Assembly: GCF_030733385.1 (NCBI RefSeq)
Contig: NZ_JASHJC010000004.1
Span: forward strand, 248,001-312,000
DNA: 64,000 bases
Direction of reading: 5' to 3'
DNA from: Roseovarius sp. MMSF_3359
Lineage (GTDB): Bacteria; Pseudomonadota; Alphaproteobacteria; Rhodobacterales; Rhodobacteraceae
Of the stretch, positions 27,831 to 37,606 are shown one piece after another. The stretch's first letter is position 1, and every line of letters begins with the position of its first letter. Below the pieces are notes generated by a model. The model worked only from the letters and a program-made list of their open reading frames with translations, did no database searches and had not been told where the DNA came from. Position numbers and translations under genes: made by a program.

Positions 27831-28197
27831 GCGGCATTTTTGAAATTTATGTCGCAAAACACGGGCGTATCTTTCTGTTTATTGCGCAGAATGGCGCAAA
27901 AACGCCGCTCCAGAGATTTTTAGGACTCCACCTGCGCAAGATCCGGCTCGCAGCAACGTCGTTGTGACGCGGCGACTGTGGCGTGATTGGGTAGGGCAAT
28001 CGAGCTTGTCACGGCAATCATGGATGGTTAGGATTTCAATCATCCGGACCGAGCGGCTGCACAACGAACGGGGCAGAACAACCGCCATTGCCGGACCCGG
28101 CGCGGACGCAAGTCTCAGATTGGCGGATTTGCAGAAATGAAACCCATCCATTTTCCGGTTTCCGGTGTGCAGAGGCGAGGATTGTTTTTAGCTAATC
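27831..28197. other. Intergenic region between the ilv leader and the VanZ-like gene
   Basis: No convincing gene is seen. It contains short AT-rich stretches near 27840-27880 and must hold the promoter of the plus-strand VanZ-like gene, but no clear -35/-10 pair stands out. A 90-codon minus-strand frame (27879-28151) has no ribosome site and looks like chance. Confidence 0.4.
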
Positions 28198-29448
28198 ATG
28201 TTTGATCGCCCCCCAAAAGAGCGAGAGGCCCTGTCCTGGAGCTATGTTGTGCTTTGGGCCGCGGTGATATTCGTGACGGTTCCTTTCGTTCGCGGCGGCG
28301 TAAGTTTCGTTCGGGAGCACTGGGGAAGCTGGGTATTTACCTATGGCGTCGTGGCCTCTGCCGCGCTGGCAGCGGCGGCGGCGCTCTACGCGACGCGCCG
28401 ACGGTGGTCTTTAGCGTCGTGCGCCTGGCTGCTCGGCCTGGCCGGGCTGGTGATTTACCTGACCTTCGGACTTGCCGAGGGAAGCGCGGAAGAGGCGGTG
28501 CATTACGTGCAATACGGCCTCCTTTCGATCTTGCTGTTCCGCGCCTTCAGCCATCGGGTCCGCGATTATTCCATCTACGTCGCGGCGACCATCGGCGGCA
28601 CCTTCGTGGGGATGGTCGATGAGACCGTCCAATGGCTCACGCCGCGCCGCTATTTCGACCTGAGAGATATCTGGTTGAACCTGACGGCGGTCGCCTTGGT
28701 GCAGGCCGCGCTGGCGGCAGGCGTCCGGCCCAGGATGATTGCGGGTTGGCCGGGTTGGCGGGGCGTGAGACGCCTTTGCTATCTTGGTGCGCTGACACTG
28801 GGCTATTTCGGTCTCTGCCTCCAAAACACCCCGGATCGGATCGCCTGGTATTCGGCCAATGTTCCCGGGCTCGGGTTCATCGACCCCAATCAAAGCATCA
28901 TGGTCGAATACGGCTATCTTCACGGCAGTGACGCCGTTGGCTTCTTCCGCTCCCGGCTGACAATCGAAGAGTTGCGCCGCTCGGCGACGGAGCGCGCCGA
29001 GGAGGGCAGGCAGATCATCGACCAGTACCGCGACCGGGAACAGTATATGCGGTTTCTTGAAATCTACTCTCCCCTGGCAGACCCCTTTCTGCACGAAACA
29101 AGGGTGCACTTGCTCCGCCGTGACGTCTATTTGGCGCGCGCCTTGAAAAACGAGGATGAAGTTGAGCAGGCGGAGCAGTTCGCGACGGCATTTTGGGAAA
29201 ATCGCATTCTTCGGGCCTATTTCGATGAGGTGCTGCGCGGCTCGAGCTATGAATGGTCTGCCGAGCAGGCGGCTCTGGTGGCAGAAAATACAGACAGATC
29301 AGAGCCTTATGAAAGCAGGGTGAGCTACCACCTGATCGTCAGGTTCAGTCCAATGCAACACGCAATGCTGTTTTCAAGTGCCGTGGCTGCGCTGCTGTTG
29401 GTCGCGGCATACGGCCGTCGGGCATCAAGACCGACAGGCGCAGATTGA
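28198..29448 (+). CDS. VanZ-like membrane protein with long C-terminal extension
   Basis: A 416-residue protein. The N-terminal part (about 1-180) has five or six membrane helices and the VanZ-like signature DETVQWLTPRRYFDLRDIWL (Asp141, Glu142, Gln145, Asp157, then Asn161). VanZ itself gives teicoplanin resistance, but most homologues are uncharacterised. Residues 190-390 form a further region with one helix (RLCYLGALTLGYFGLCLQN), a soluble, charged stretch and a final helix (AMLFSSAVAALLLVAAYGRR). The extension is longer than the roughly 160-residue VanZ proteins. No operon partner is evident. Confidence 0.75.
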   Translation: MFDRPPKEREALSWSYVVLWAAVIFVTVPFVRGGVSFVREHWGSWVFTYGVVASAALAAAAALYATRRRWSLASCAWLLGLAGLVIYLTFGLAEGSAEEAVHYVQYGLLSILLFRAFSHRVRDYSIYVAATIGGTFVGMVDETVQWLTPRRYFDLRDIWLNLTAVALVQAALAAGVRPRMIAGWPGWRGVRRLCYLGALTLGYFGLCLQNTPDRIAWYSANVPGLGFIDPNQSIMVEYGYLHGSDAVGFFRSRLTIEELRRSATERAEEGRQIIDQYRDREQYMRFLEIYSPLADPFLHETRVHLLRRDVYLARALKNEDEVEQAEQFATAFWENRILRAYFDEVLRGSSYEWSAEQAALVAENTDRSEPYESRVSYHLIVRFSPMQHAMLFSSAVAALLLVAAYGRRASRPTGAD

Positions 29449-29844
29449 CCTGGGCATCGCAATACCGACGCCGAACCGCTCATTTTCCCAACCTTGGAGA
29501 ATGGCGGATTGGTGGGTAGAATAGCCAGACCTTGGAAGGGTCGATTGCGGACAAAGCTGTACTTCGATCACCAATGAATCAGAGGGCATCGCCCGACCGC
29601 GGGTGAGCGCCGCTGAGGTTGTTCATCGCACTTTATGGTGATGCGTTCATCCAACAATCGTTGGGATTGAAACGGTGACGAAGCGCCGACCCATGGGGTG
29701 GTGTTGCCATTTTCGCTCGGACCAATGGCGCGTCAATGACAACCGCTGCCCGGCGGTGCTACGTACCTTGATTCCGCGCGGGATTCGAACTCGAACGTCC
29801 GCATTGGGCTCGAAGCAGTCATCGCAGGTGTTGAGGGCATCGGT
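29449..29844. other. Intergenic region with degenerate repeat
   Basis: No real gene is seen. Its right half (29660-29835) carries remnants of the dispersed repeat; the left half shows nothing recognisable. The GGGATTCGAACTC string resembles a tRNA T-arm by chance. Confidence 0.5.
29660..29835 (-). repeat. Dispersed intergenic repeat, copy 2 (degenerate)
   Basis: In reverse complement this region contains the CCCGCGCGGAATCAAGGT block and the AATGCGGACGTTCGA segment preceding it, matching the left half of the copies near 38990 and 54590, plus a GCTTCGAGCCCAATGCGGAC string like the far end of the 54.4-kb copy. The hairpin half (GCCAGACC...CTGGCGAT) is missing. Confidence 0.6.
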
Positions 29845-32250
29845 TCAGAACTGCCTTGGGTAGGGCCCGGGTTCGATGACCGTCGCTTGGGTCAGGTGGC
29901 CGATAATGTCGATCTCGGGCGTGCTGCCCGGTGCTGCGAACGCGGGATCGACGAAGGCGTAGGCCAGGTTCTTGCCCACCCGATGCCCCCAGTCGCCGGA
30001 GGTGACGGTGCCGACGACGCGGCCTCCCTGCATGACTGATGCGCCGGGATGGGCCGGGGCGTTGTCGCCATGAACCTCAAGGGTGACGAGCTTGCGGGCG
30101 GGGCCGTTCTCAACGCGCGCGGCGAGGGCCTCCTTGCCGATGAAATCGGGCTTGTCCATCTTCACGAACCGCTCAAGGCCGGTCTCGAACGGGTCGAATT
30201 CGGTCAGAATGTCGGATTTCCAATGCAAATAGCCCATTTCCAACCGCATGGACTCGACCGCGCGCGCGCCAAAGAGGGTTATTCCGTGATCGCGGCCCGC
30301 CGCCCGCAATGCGAGATAGGCGGCGTAGAGTTGGTTGTTCGGCACATGGATTTCATAGGCGTGCTCGCCCGAGAAACTGACCGACATGACCGTGGCGGGC
30401 GCGATGCCGATGAAACATTCACGCACCGATAGCCAGGGGAAGCCCGCGTCCGACCAGTCTGCGCGGCTGACCGCCTGCATCACGTCGCGGGATTTCGGAC
30501 CGGCCAGAACAAGGATCGTCTGGTCATTGGTGAGCGAACGGATCTGCACGTCTTCGCCCTCCCGCAGATGTTGTTGCAGCCAGTCCATGTCGTGCCATTC
30601 CGCGGCGGCGGCGGAACCGTACCAGACGCGACCACCCGGCAGGTTGGCGATGGTGGCCTCGGATTTGACCATGCCGTGGTGGTTGAGCAGGTAACCAAGA
30701 CCCACCTTGCCCGGCTTGCGCGGCACCCGGCCACAGATCATCCGATCGAGGAAGTCATGCACACCGGTGCCGGTCAGCTCATAGCGATTGAAACCGTTGA
30801 CTTCGCACAGGCCAACGCCGTTTTGCACAGCGGTTACTTCAGCTTTAATAACGTCGAATACTTCGTTGAATTTAAACGAATGTATCTCGGTGGAATCTAC
30901 CAAAGGCTTGAAGTAATCCGCGCGCTCCCAGCCATTGACCACGGTGAATTCGGCCCCCTCTGCGGCGAGGATGGGTGTCAGGGGCGTGGTCTTGGCGGGG
31001 CGGCCCGCGGGGCGGTGTTCATGGGGGAAGTGAAAGCGGAACTCGTTTTGATAATCCTCGATGGCCTTCAGGGCGCAAAGCTCGACATTGCCGTGGTCGG
31101 TGAACCGGCGCGGATCAAGGGGCCAGGTGTCGTAACACGCCTCGCCATGCACGATCTGCTGCGCCAGGAGCCAGCCATGGCCGCCGCCTTCGCCAAGACC
31201 GGCACGCAAGCCTATGATACAAAACGCATTTCGCTTTCCCGGGATCGGACCGACCAGCGGCGCGCCGTCAATCGTGTAGGTTATCGGCCCGTTGACGACC
31301 GTATGAATGCCGACCTCGGTCAGCGCGGGCATCCGGGCAAAGGCGCCTTCCAGCACATCGGTCACCCGGTCCAAGTCATCGGGGCAGAGGGCGTTGACGA
31401 AATTCGGGTCGATCCCGTCCATGCCCCAGGTCTTGCACTCCTGTTCGTAGAATCCCACGAGCAACCCGTTCTTCTCCTGCCGGCAGTAATAATCGCTAAT
31501 CGGGCAGCGCAGGAGCGGCATGCGGTGACCGGCCTCCTTGATCGCGGGGATCTCTTCGGTCAGGAAATACTGGTGCTCCATCGACATGACCGGGTGGTGT
31601 ACGCCCATCATCGCACCGACCTCGTTCACGCGGTAGCCGCAGGCATTGACCACCACCTCGGCCCGGATATCGCCTTGGGTCGTGTGCACGGTCCATGAAT
31701 GATCCCGGTGCTGCGTTAGCCCGATCACCGGCGTGTTGCGATAGACCTCGGCCCCCGCATGGCGGGCACGCCGCGCCAACGCCTGGCAAAGCTGCGCCGG
31801 GTCGATGTCACCATCGAGCGGGTCCCAAAGACCGCCCACGAGGTTTTCGGTCGAGATCAGCGGGTGACGCCGCGCACATTCCTCGGCGTCGATCACCTCG
31901 AAATGCACATCCATTCCGCGCGCCATGGAGGCGAAATGGCGATAGCCGTCCATCTGCGCCTCTGTATTGGCCAGACGGATGCCGCCGTCGCCATGGTGAT
32001 AGTTGATCGGGTATTCAGGATCGTCCGCCAATTCCTTGTAAAGATTGATGGAATGAGTTTTGAGGCCAACCATCGTCTGGTTCATGCCGAAATTCGTGAC
32101 CTGCGCCGCAGAATGCCAGGTTGTCCCGGATGTCAGTTCGTCCCGCTCCACCAGCACAACATCGGTCCACCCCTCCCGAGTGAGGTGATAAAGGGTCGAG
32201 CAGCCAGCGATGCCGCCTCCGATAACGACACAACGGGTCTGGGTTTTCAT
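29845..32250 (-). CDS. GcvT-family FAD-dependent oxidoreductase (dimethylglycine/sarcosine dehydrogenase-like)
   Basis: An 801-residue protein with an N-terminal DAO-type FAD domain (VVIGGGIAGCSTLYHLTREG; TTWHSAAQVTNFG with His46 at the position that carries covalent flavin in dimethylglycine dehydrogenase) and a C-terminal GcvT-like tetrahydrofolate domain (MRLEMGYLHWKSDI, GLERFVKMDKPDFIGKEAL). It predicts oxidative demethylation of a methylated glycine with the methyl group passed to tetrahydrofolate. It is divergent from an MttB-family gene across a 181-base promoter region, suggesting one catabolic module. Confidence 0.9.
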   Translation of the reverse strand: MKTQTRCVVIGGGIAGCSTLYHLTREGWTDVVLVERDELTSGTTWHSAAQVTNFGMNQTMVGLKTHSINLYKELADDPEYPINYHHGDGGIRLANTEAQMDGYRHFASMARGMDVHFEVIDAEECARRHPLISTENLVGGLWDPLDGDIDPAQLCQALARRARHAGAEVYRNTPVIGLTQHRDHSWTVHTTQGDIRAEVVVNACGYRVNEVGAMMGVHHPVMSMEHQYFLTEEIPAIKEAGHRMPLLRCPISDYYCRQEKNGLLVGFYEQECKTWGMDGIDPNFVNALCPDDLDRVTDVLEGAFARMPALTEVGIHTVVNGPITYTIDGAPLVGPIPGKRNAFCIIGLRAGLGEGGGHGWLLAQQIVHGEACYDTWPLDPRRFTDHGNVELCALKAIEDYQNEFRFHFPHEHRPAGRPAKTTPLTPILAAEGAEFTVVNGWERADYFKPLVDSTEIHSFKFNEVFDVIKAEVTAVQNGVGLCEVNGFNRYELTGTGVHDFLDRMICGRVPRKPGKVGLGYLLNHHGMVKSEATIANLPGGRVWYGSAAAAEWHDMDWLQQHLREGEDVQIRSLTNDQTILVLAGPKSRDVMQAVSRADWSDAGFPWLSVRECFIGIAPATVMSVSFSGEHAYEIHVPNNQLYAAYLALRAAGRDHGITLFGARAVESMRLEMGYLHWKSDILTEFDPFETGLERFVKMDKPDFIGKEALAARVENGPARKLVTLEVHGDNAPAHPGASVMQGGRVVGTVTSGDWGHRVGKNLAYAFVDPAFAAPGSTPEIDIIGHLTQATVIEPGPYPRQF

Positions 32251-32431
32251 GGCGTTTCTCCGATCTTTGCTGCCCCCAGAGGCCGCGATTTCACCGGTTG
32301 GTCAATGGGGTGACTCTTGTATTGGAAATTATCGAAGGCGAATTTCGAAAATATGCGAGGGTGATGAATATGCTTGCCGCGATCATGTCGGGTGTTTTGA
32401 TGGCGACGAAGAAGACCGCGAGGGGAGTGAC

Positions 32432-33949
32432 ATGGCAGCTACAGGCCGCAGATCGGGACGACGGGAACGGATGGCACAGCGCGCCGCAGGACCCGCGGCC
32501 AATCCGGCACCGCCTGGACAATTGGGCGGCCTCTACAAGCCTTTGAGCGATAGTGACCTGCAGTCCATCTATGACACCGCGCTGCGCCTGCTCGAAGAGC
32601 TTGGCATGGGCGAGGTGCCGGGCCGCCTTGCGGATGTCCTGCTGGCCGCCGGGGCGGTCGATCTGGGCAATGACCGGATCAGCCTGCCACGATCGCTGGT
32701 GACCGAGACCATCACCAAGGCCGCAAAGACATTCACCTTCAACGGCCGTGATCCGGCGCGGTCGATCGACGTTGGCGGCAAGGCCGTTCATTTTGGCACC
32801 GGGGGTGCTGCGGTGCAGGTGCTGGACCTCGACAGTCAGACATATCGCGCCGCGACACTGCATGATCTGCACGATTTCACACGGCTGCAGGACACACTCA
32901 GTAATGTGAGCTGGTTCACCCGCTGCTGCATCGCGACGGATGTACCGGACCCCTATGATCTGGACGTGAACACCGCCTACGCACTTCTGAAGAATACGAC
33001 GAAGCCAGTGGCGACCGCGTTCACACTGGCCGAACATGTGGACCCGATTATCGAGATGTTCGACATCGCCGCCGGCGGCAAAGGCGCGTTTGCCGCGCGG
33101 CCTTTCGTCAAGGCGCATATCAGCCCGGTGATCTCGCCCATGCGGTTTGGCGAAGACGCGGTCGATGTGACCTTTGAATGCCTCAAGCACAACATCCCGG
33201 TCTCCTGCATCACCGCCGCGCAGGCGGGGGCCACAGCCCCGGCGACGCTGGCCGGGTTCCTGGCACAATCACTGGCCGAAACGCTGGCGAGCCTGGTGAT
33301 GGTCAATGCGATCAAGCCCGGCCACCCGATGGTGTTTTCCAACTGGCCGCTGGTGATCGACCTGCGCACCGGCGCCTTTGCGGGCGGGGGAGGTGAAATC
33401 GCCGTGCTGAATGCAGCCTCGGCGCAGCTTTCAAACTGGCTGGGCCTGCCTTCGGGCGTGGCGGCCTCGATGAGCGACGCCAAGGCGATTGACGCGCAAT
33501 ACGGGGTCGAAAAGGGGATAACGTCGCTGGCCGCGGCCCTGGCCGGGGGCAACCTCATCTACGAAAGCTCCGGCATGACGGCCTCGCTTCTGGGCGCGAG
33601 TTTCGAGGCGTTCATCCTCGATGACGAAATGCATTCGGCGACCTATCGCGCGCTGCGCGGTGTGGAAGTCAGCGAAGAAAACCTTGGCTATGACGCGATC
33701 TGCGAAGCGGTGTTGGGCGACGGCCATTTCCTCGGTGGGGCGCAGACGATGGCCGCGATGGAACGCGATTACTTCTATCCCGATATCGCGGATCGCGACA
33801 CGCCCAAGACCTGGGAAGACAAGGGTGCGCCCGACGCCTGGGAAATGGCGCGCGCGAAGGCACGGGAGGTTTTGGACACCCATCATCCCGCCTACCTGAA
33901 CCCGGCGCAGGATAAGGCCATCCGCAAGCAATTCCGGATTCTGGGATGA
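32432..33949 (+). CDS. MttB-family corrinoid methyltransferase, non-pyrrolysine
   Basis: A 505-residue member of the trimethylamine methyltransferase superfamily (AALLEELGMGEVPGRLADVL-type N-terminus, HFGTGGAAVQVLD, KAHISPVISPMRFGEDAVD, AQAGATAPATLAGFLAQSLA). No in-frame amber codon interrupts it, so it lacks pyrrolysine and belongs with the glycine-betaine-type MtgB-like branch rather than true MttB. It would move a methyl group from a quaternary or tertiary amine to a corrinoid protein; no corrinoid protein gene is adjacent. ATG at 32432 follows AGGGGAG. A LysR gene is convergent downstream. Confidence 0.88.
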   Translation: MAATGRRSGRRERMAQRAAGPAANPAPPGQLGGLYKPLSDSDLQSIYDTALRLLEELGMGEVPGRLADVLLAAGAVDLGNDRISLPRSLVTETITKAAKTFTFNGRDPARSIDVGGKAVHFGTGGAAVQVLDLDSQTYRAATLHDLHDFTRLQDTLSNVSWFTRCCIATDVPDPYDLDVNTAYALLKNTTKPVATAFTLAEHVDPIIEMFDIAAGGKGAFAARPFVKAHISPVISPMRFGEDAVDVTFECLKHNIPVSCITAAQAGATAPATLAGFLAQSLAETLASLVMVNAIKPGHPMVFSNWPLVIDLRTGAFAGGGGEIAVLNAASAQLSNWLGLPSGVAASMSDAKAIDAQYGVEKGITSLAAALAGGNLIYESSGMTASLLGASFEAFILDDEMHSATYRALRGVEVSEENLGYDAICEAVLGDGHFLGGAQTMAAMERDYFYPDIADRDTPKTWEDKGAPDAWEMARAKAREVLDTHHPAYLNPAQDKAIRKQFRILG

Positions 33950-33977
33950 GAAAGCCGGGGGTTTCGCCCGGGTGATC

Positions 33978-34943
33978 TCAGGCGTCGAGGACGTAGAAGT
34001 GATCCCTGAGCCAGGGCAATTGGGTGATGGCGGGATCAACAGCACGGGTCTGGATCAACTGCCGAAGAGTTGCGATGACGGCGGCGACGGTCTGGGTGTC
34101 GTGGACCTCGGGGGTGAAGGCCGAAAGGGTTCGGGCAAACCCCTTGCCGGGGAAGGGGACGAGGCGCAATTGACGATGAAACCGCCGCGCCCGGGCATAG
34201 CAGGCGGGGGTGGTGATCGCCCATCCACACCCTTCGGCCACCATGTTCATGATCGACTGGTTGCTTTCGAACTCAAACCGGTTGGGCAACGAAATCCGCA
34301 GGCGCCGCAATTGCGCTTCGATCATCGCGCCGATGATCTGGTTCTGGCTGTAGCGCAGAAAAGGCAAGTCTCCGGCACCGGTCAGGAAGTCCTCGGGCGG
34401 GGTGGTCACATTCAACGGCACCGCCAGCACGAAAGGATCCCGCAGAAGCGGCGTTTCGATCAGCCCCGGCTGCCCATATTGCGGCTGCGTCGCGACGCCG
34501 ATATCGATGTCCTGATTGCGCAAAAGGGTCAGGATCTCATGACTGGGCCGGGTCAGGTGGCGGAAGGTGCAGGCCGGCATATGCGCCAGCAGAATCCGCG
34601 CCAGTTCCGGGGCAATCTCGCTGTCGAAATCCTCAACGAGGGCGAGGGAGAGATGCCGCGCTTCGGAAAGCGGGCCAGCGCGGGCGTCGATTTCGGCGCG
34701 GTGCAAAAGGCGCATTGCCTCGTCCACGTTGCGCAGGAAACTGGCCCCGGCGGGGGTGACGGGCATCGGTCGCCGGCCATGGTCAAAGAGCGGCGCGCCG
34801 AGGGTTTCTTCGAGCTTTGAGAGGTGATGCGAGACCGTGCTGACCGACAATCCGGCCTGCTCCGCGGCGGATTGAAGTGACCCGCTCCGCGCAACGAGTT
34901 GAAAGACTTCGAGCCATTTGAGGCTGAGTTGGGATTTCTTCAT
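33978..34943 (-). CDS. LysR-family transcriptional regulator
   Basis: A 321-residue regulator: winged helix-turn-helix at the N-terminus (LKWLEVFQLVARSGSLQSAA, EQAGLSVSTVSHHLSKLEET, LGAPLFDHG) and a periplasmic-binding-like effector domain. ATG at 34943 gives the normal distance to the HTH; the frame open from 34976 adds 11 residues. It is convergent with the MttB-family gene and may control that module. Confidence 0.88.
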   Translation of the reverse strand: MKKSQLSLKWLEVFQLVARSGSLQSAAEQAGLSVSTVSHHLSKLEETLGAPLFDHGRRPMPVTPAGASFLRNVDEAMRLLHRAEIDARAGPLSEARHLSLALVEDFDSEIAPELARILLAHMPACTFRHLTRPSHEILTLLRNQDIDIGVATQPQYGQPGLIETPLLRDPFVLAVPLNVTTPPEDFLTGAGDLPFLRYSQNQIIGAMIEAQLRRLRISLPNRFEFESNQSIMNMVAEGCGWAITTPACYARARRFHRQLRLVPFPGKGFARTLSAFTPEVHDTQTVAAVIATLRQLIQTRAVDPAITQLPWLRDHFYVLDA

Positions 34944-35033
34944 GGCGACCACGGCGCGATATTTCACTTCGTCCAAATGAATATTCGATCAGGTCGAAAG
35001 TAAAGCCCCGGTTCGCCAGTCAGACAGCGTGGG

Positions 35034-37574
35034 TTATGCGGCGCGGCGGCTATCGATCGCGTCGAGCGTATCACGCCAAAGACCGGGCAGGGGGGCCAGG
35101 GATCGCCGCAGTTCGGCCGCGTCATCCGAGAGTGCCGCAGTTTCCGCTTGGCAAAGGGCCTGTTGCAGGGCGACGGCGCCAAAGGTCGCAGCGGATCCTG
35201 CAAATTGATGGAGCTCAGCCGCCAACCCGGGGCTTGGATCCGCATGGGTCACATCGATGCCATCGACAAAACCCTGGCCTTCGGCGACGAAATCATCGAG
35301 CACCCGGGTCAGGTTTTGCGTCGGGAGCACGGCATAGAGTTGATCCAGAACCTGGGTGTCCACGCCATGTTTTTCCGCGCGTGGGGCCTGTCGGACCGGG
35401 CCACCGGCAAGAATGTCCCGCAGAACCGCCCGGCGCAGGGGTTTGGTGCGGATCGAGTCGATCTCGACCCCGCGGAAACTCTCGTTGTGCTCCGGCCGGA
35501 AATGGGCCGTCAGCGCGACGATGCGGCTATCGCGGGAGGCGCCCTCGCCGTTGCGGATCTGCCGGGTCGCCTCGATCCCGTCGACGCGCGGCATGTTGAT
35601 GTCCATTAGGATGAGGTCGAACCGGTGTTTTGCGGCCTCGGCCACCCCTTCGTCACCATCGGTGGCCAGCACGACGTTATGCCCGTCCTTGCGCAGCATC
35701 TCGTGCAGGACAAACCGGTTGCTGCCGTTATCCTCGACCACCAGCACGTCGAGCGCACGTTGCGGGATCTGGTGCAGCGACGGAATTGCAGTGGTGTTGC
35801 GATCTTGGTCCGCTGGCGGCAGCGGCAACCTCACCCAGAAAAGACTGCCCTCGCCCCGCTCGCTTTCTGCGCCGATCTTGCCGCCCATGAGCGTGACAAG
35901 GTGTTTGGCGATGCCAAGCCCAAGCCCGGTGCCTTCGGTCGTGCCGACATCATCGAGACGGACGAAATCATCAAAGATACGGCCCAGATCCTCTTCATCG
36001 ATCCCGACACCGGTGTCGCTGATCTGAAATTCGATTTCGTCGGAGGGTGCGCCAGCGGGGCCAAGCCGGGTGACCTCGATCGAAACCTGACCGTCGGTGG
36101 TGAACTTGATCGCGTTCGATAGCAGGTTCAGCAGCACCTGGTGTAGCCGGTTCGGATCACCGAGCACCGGCCCCAGCGGCACCGGGGAGCGCACCATGTC
36201 GACCGTGTTGCCGTGGGTCTCGGCAACCGCCTTTTGACCGCACAGGAGCTCTTCGAGAAGCTCGTCGAGATCAAAACGCTCAGTCACAAGGCTCAGGCGC
36301 TCGCCGACGGCCTGGGTCACGTCCAGCGCATCGTTGATCTGGTTCAGCACGAGCTGCCCCGAGGATTGCATGATCTGGGTGTAGCGGGACTGTTCGGGCG
36401 ACAGGGCGGTATCCTCAAGCAGATCAAGCGCCCCGAGGATGCCGTTCAGCGGTGTGCGCATCTCGTGGCTGATCATGCCGAGAAAGCGCGCCTTGGCCTT
36501 TTCGCCTTCAAGCGCCTTGTCGCGGGCGGCCCGCATTTCCGCCTCGGTTGCGACCCGCTGCGAGATATCGCGCAGGAAACAGACGCAGACATTGTCGCCC
36601 GAGCGCGATGCCATGCTGGCCGACATCTCGACCGGAAAGATACGCCCGGATTTGTCCCGCGCCGAGAGTTTCGTGCAGAGGTTGGGCCCCTGTGCGCAGG
36701 ACCCGATCAGCCGCTCGCCCGTGACCGGGTTGAGGGTTCCGGTTTCATCGGCCTTGAACAGGATCTTGGTGATATTGGCTGGCGGTCCGTCCCCATGCGG
36801 CAGGCCAAAGATCGTCTCGGCCACCCGGTTGCCTTCGATGATCGCGCCGGATGGCTTCATCACGATGATCGCATCCTGCGAGGTGTTGATGATCGTGGCC
36901 AGCCGGTTGAGCGTATTGCGATTCTGCATCGCCCGGCGGCGGTACCGGCTATAGAGGCGCCAGAACAGGGCAAGCAGCGCGGCCAGCGTCGAAAGTAGCG
37001 CCAGCGTCAGGGCAATCATCGACAGGAGTTTCTTGGCCAGTTCCGTCCGCTGCGTCTCCCGGCGCTCCACGTCATAGGCGATGCCGATGCTTGACAGGCG
37101 CTGCACGGTTTGAGACAGGCCGAGCGCCATCTCGAGCAATTCACCTTGTTGTTGGTAGACAGACGTATCCGGGCCGTCGATCAGGGCGGCCTGCGCATGG
37201 GTGCCATCCCGAAGGGTCGTGACAAGATCGCGGGCGCGTGGGCCGCTCAGGACCTTCTGATAGGTTTCCGCGGTCGAAATCGTATCGACACGGCTATAGT
37301 AGATATCGAAACGCCGCCGCATGTGGGCCAGCGACGTGGTGGAGGCAGGCGACAGGTTTTCGATCGCGTGAATGTATTTCGCATGCTCGACCTCGAGCTT
37401 GGCAACGGTCCATTGAATATTGTCACTGTAGGCCGCGCGATAGTCATCGAGCTTGAGGAACACCTGCGCGGTGATGATGGCCGTGGCGCCAAGGCACAAC
37501 GCTGCCGCGATACTCAGCACTGTCATCTGAGTCCGCCGCGCCATGATGCGTCTGTAAAGTTGTCGAGCCGTCAA
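35034..37574 (-). CDS. Hybrid sensor histidine kinase with receiver and HPt domains
   Basis: An 846-residue membrane kinase. Two helices (about 17-40 and 183-207) bracket a periplasmic helical sensor of about 140 residues; then come PAS (about 222-345), HisKA with phospho-accepting His370 (MISHEMRTPLNGI), HATPase (about 470-585, including DTGVGIDEEDL and GTGLGLGIAKHLV), a receiver domain with Asp658 (LILMDINMPRVDG) and an HPt domain with His789 (AAELHQFAGSAATFG). The layout is that of an ArcB/TorS-type phosphorelay. An exported SUOX-like protein is encoded 32 bases upstream on the same strand, and a LuxR-type response regulator lies divergently beyond it; these three probably form one pathway. 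Confidence 0.92.
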   Translation of the reverse strand: MTARQLYRRIMARRTQMTVLSIAAALCLGATAIITAQVFLKLDDYRAAYSDNIQWTVAKLEVEHAKYIHAIENLSPASTTSLAHMRRRFDIYYSRVDTISTAETYQKVLSGPRARDLVTTLRDGTHAQAALIDGPDTSVYQQQGELLEMALGLSQTVQRLSSIGIAYDVERRETQRTELAKKLLSMIALTLALLSTLAALLALFWRLYSRYRRRAMQNRNTLNRLATIINTSQDAIIVMKPSGAIIEGNRVAETIFGLPHGDGPPANITKILFKADETGTLNPVTGERLIGSCAQGPNLCTKLSARDKSGRIFPVEMSASMASRSGDNVCVCFLRDISQRVATEAEMRAARDKALEGEKAKARFLGMISHEMRTPLNGILGALDLLEDTALSPEQSRYTQIMQSSGQLVLNQINDALDVTQAVGERLSLVTERFDLDELLEELLCGQKAVAETHGNTVDMVRSPVPLGPVLGDPNRLHQVLLNLLSNAIKFTTDGQVSIEVTRLGPAGAPSDEIEFQISDTGVGIDEEDLGRIFDDFVRLDDVGTTEGTGLGLGIAKHLVTLMGGKIGAESERGEGSLFWVRLPLPPADQDRNTTAIPSLHQIPQRALDVLVVEDNGSNRFVLHEMLRKDGHNVVLATDGDEGVAEAAKHRFDLILMDINMPRVDGIEATRQIRNGEGASRDSRIVALTAHFRPEHNESFRGVEIDSIRTKPLRRAVLRDILAGGPVRQAPRAEKHGVDTQVLDQLYAVLPTQNLTRVLDDFVAEGQGFVDGIDVTHADPSPGLAAELHQFAGSAATFGAVALQQALCQAETAALSDDAAELRRSLAPLPGLWRDTLDAIDSRRAA

Positions 37575-37606
37575 ATTTTCCGCCTAAAAAGTGCGCCTGA
37601 CCCGTG

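Noticed and set aside
29780-29792. GGGATTCGAACTC string like a tRNA T-arm on the minus strand
   Set aside because: No acceptor, D or anticodon arms around it; the string lies in a degenerate repeat copy whose other copies differ at this place.
30568-31698. 376-codon plus-strand open frame
   Set aside because: Antisense to the DMGDH-like gene; no motif.
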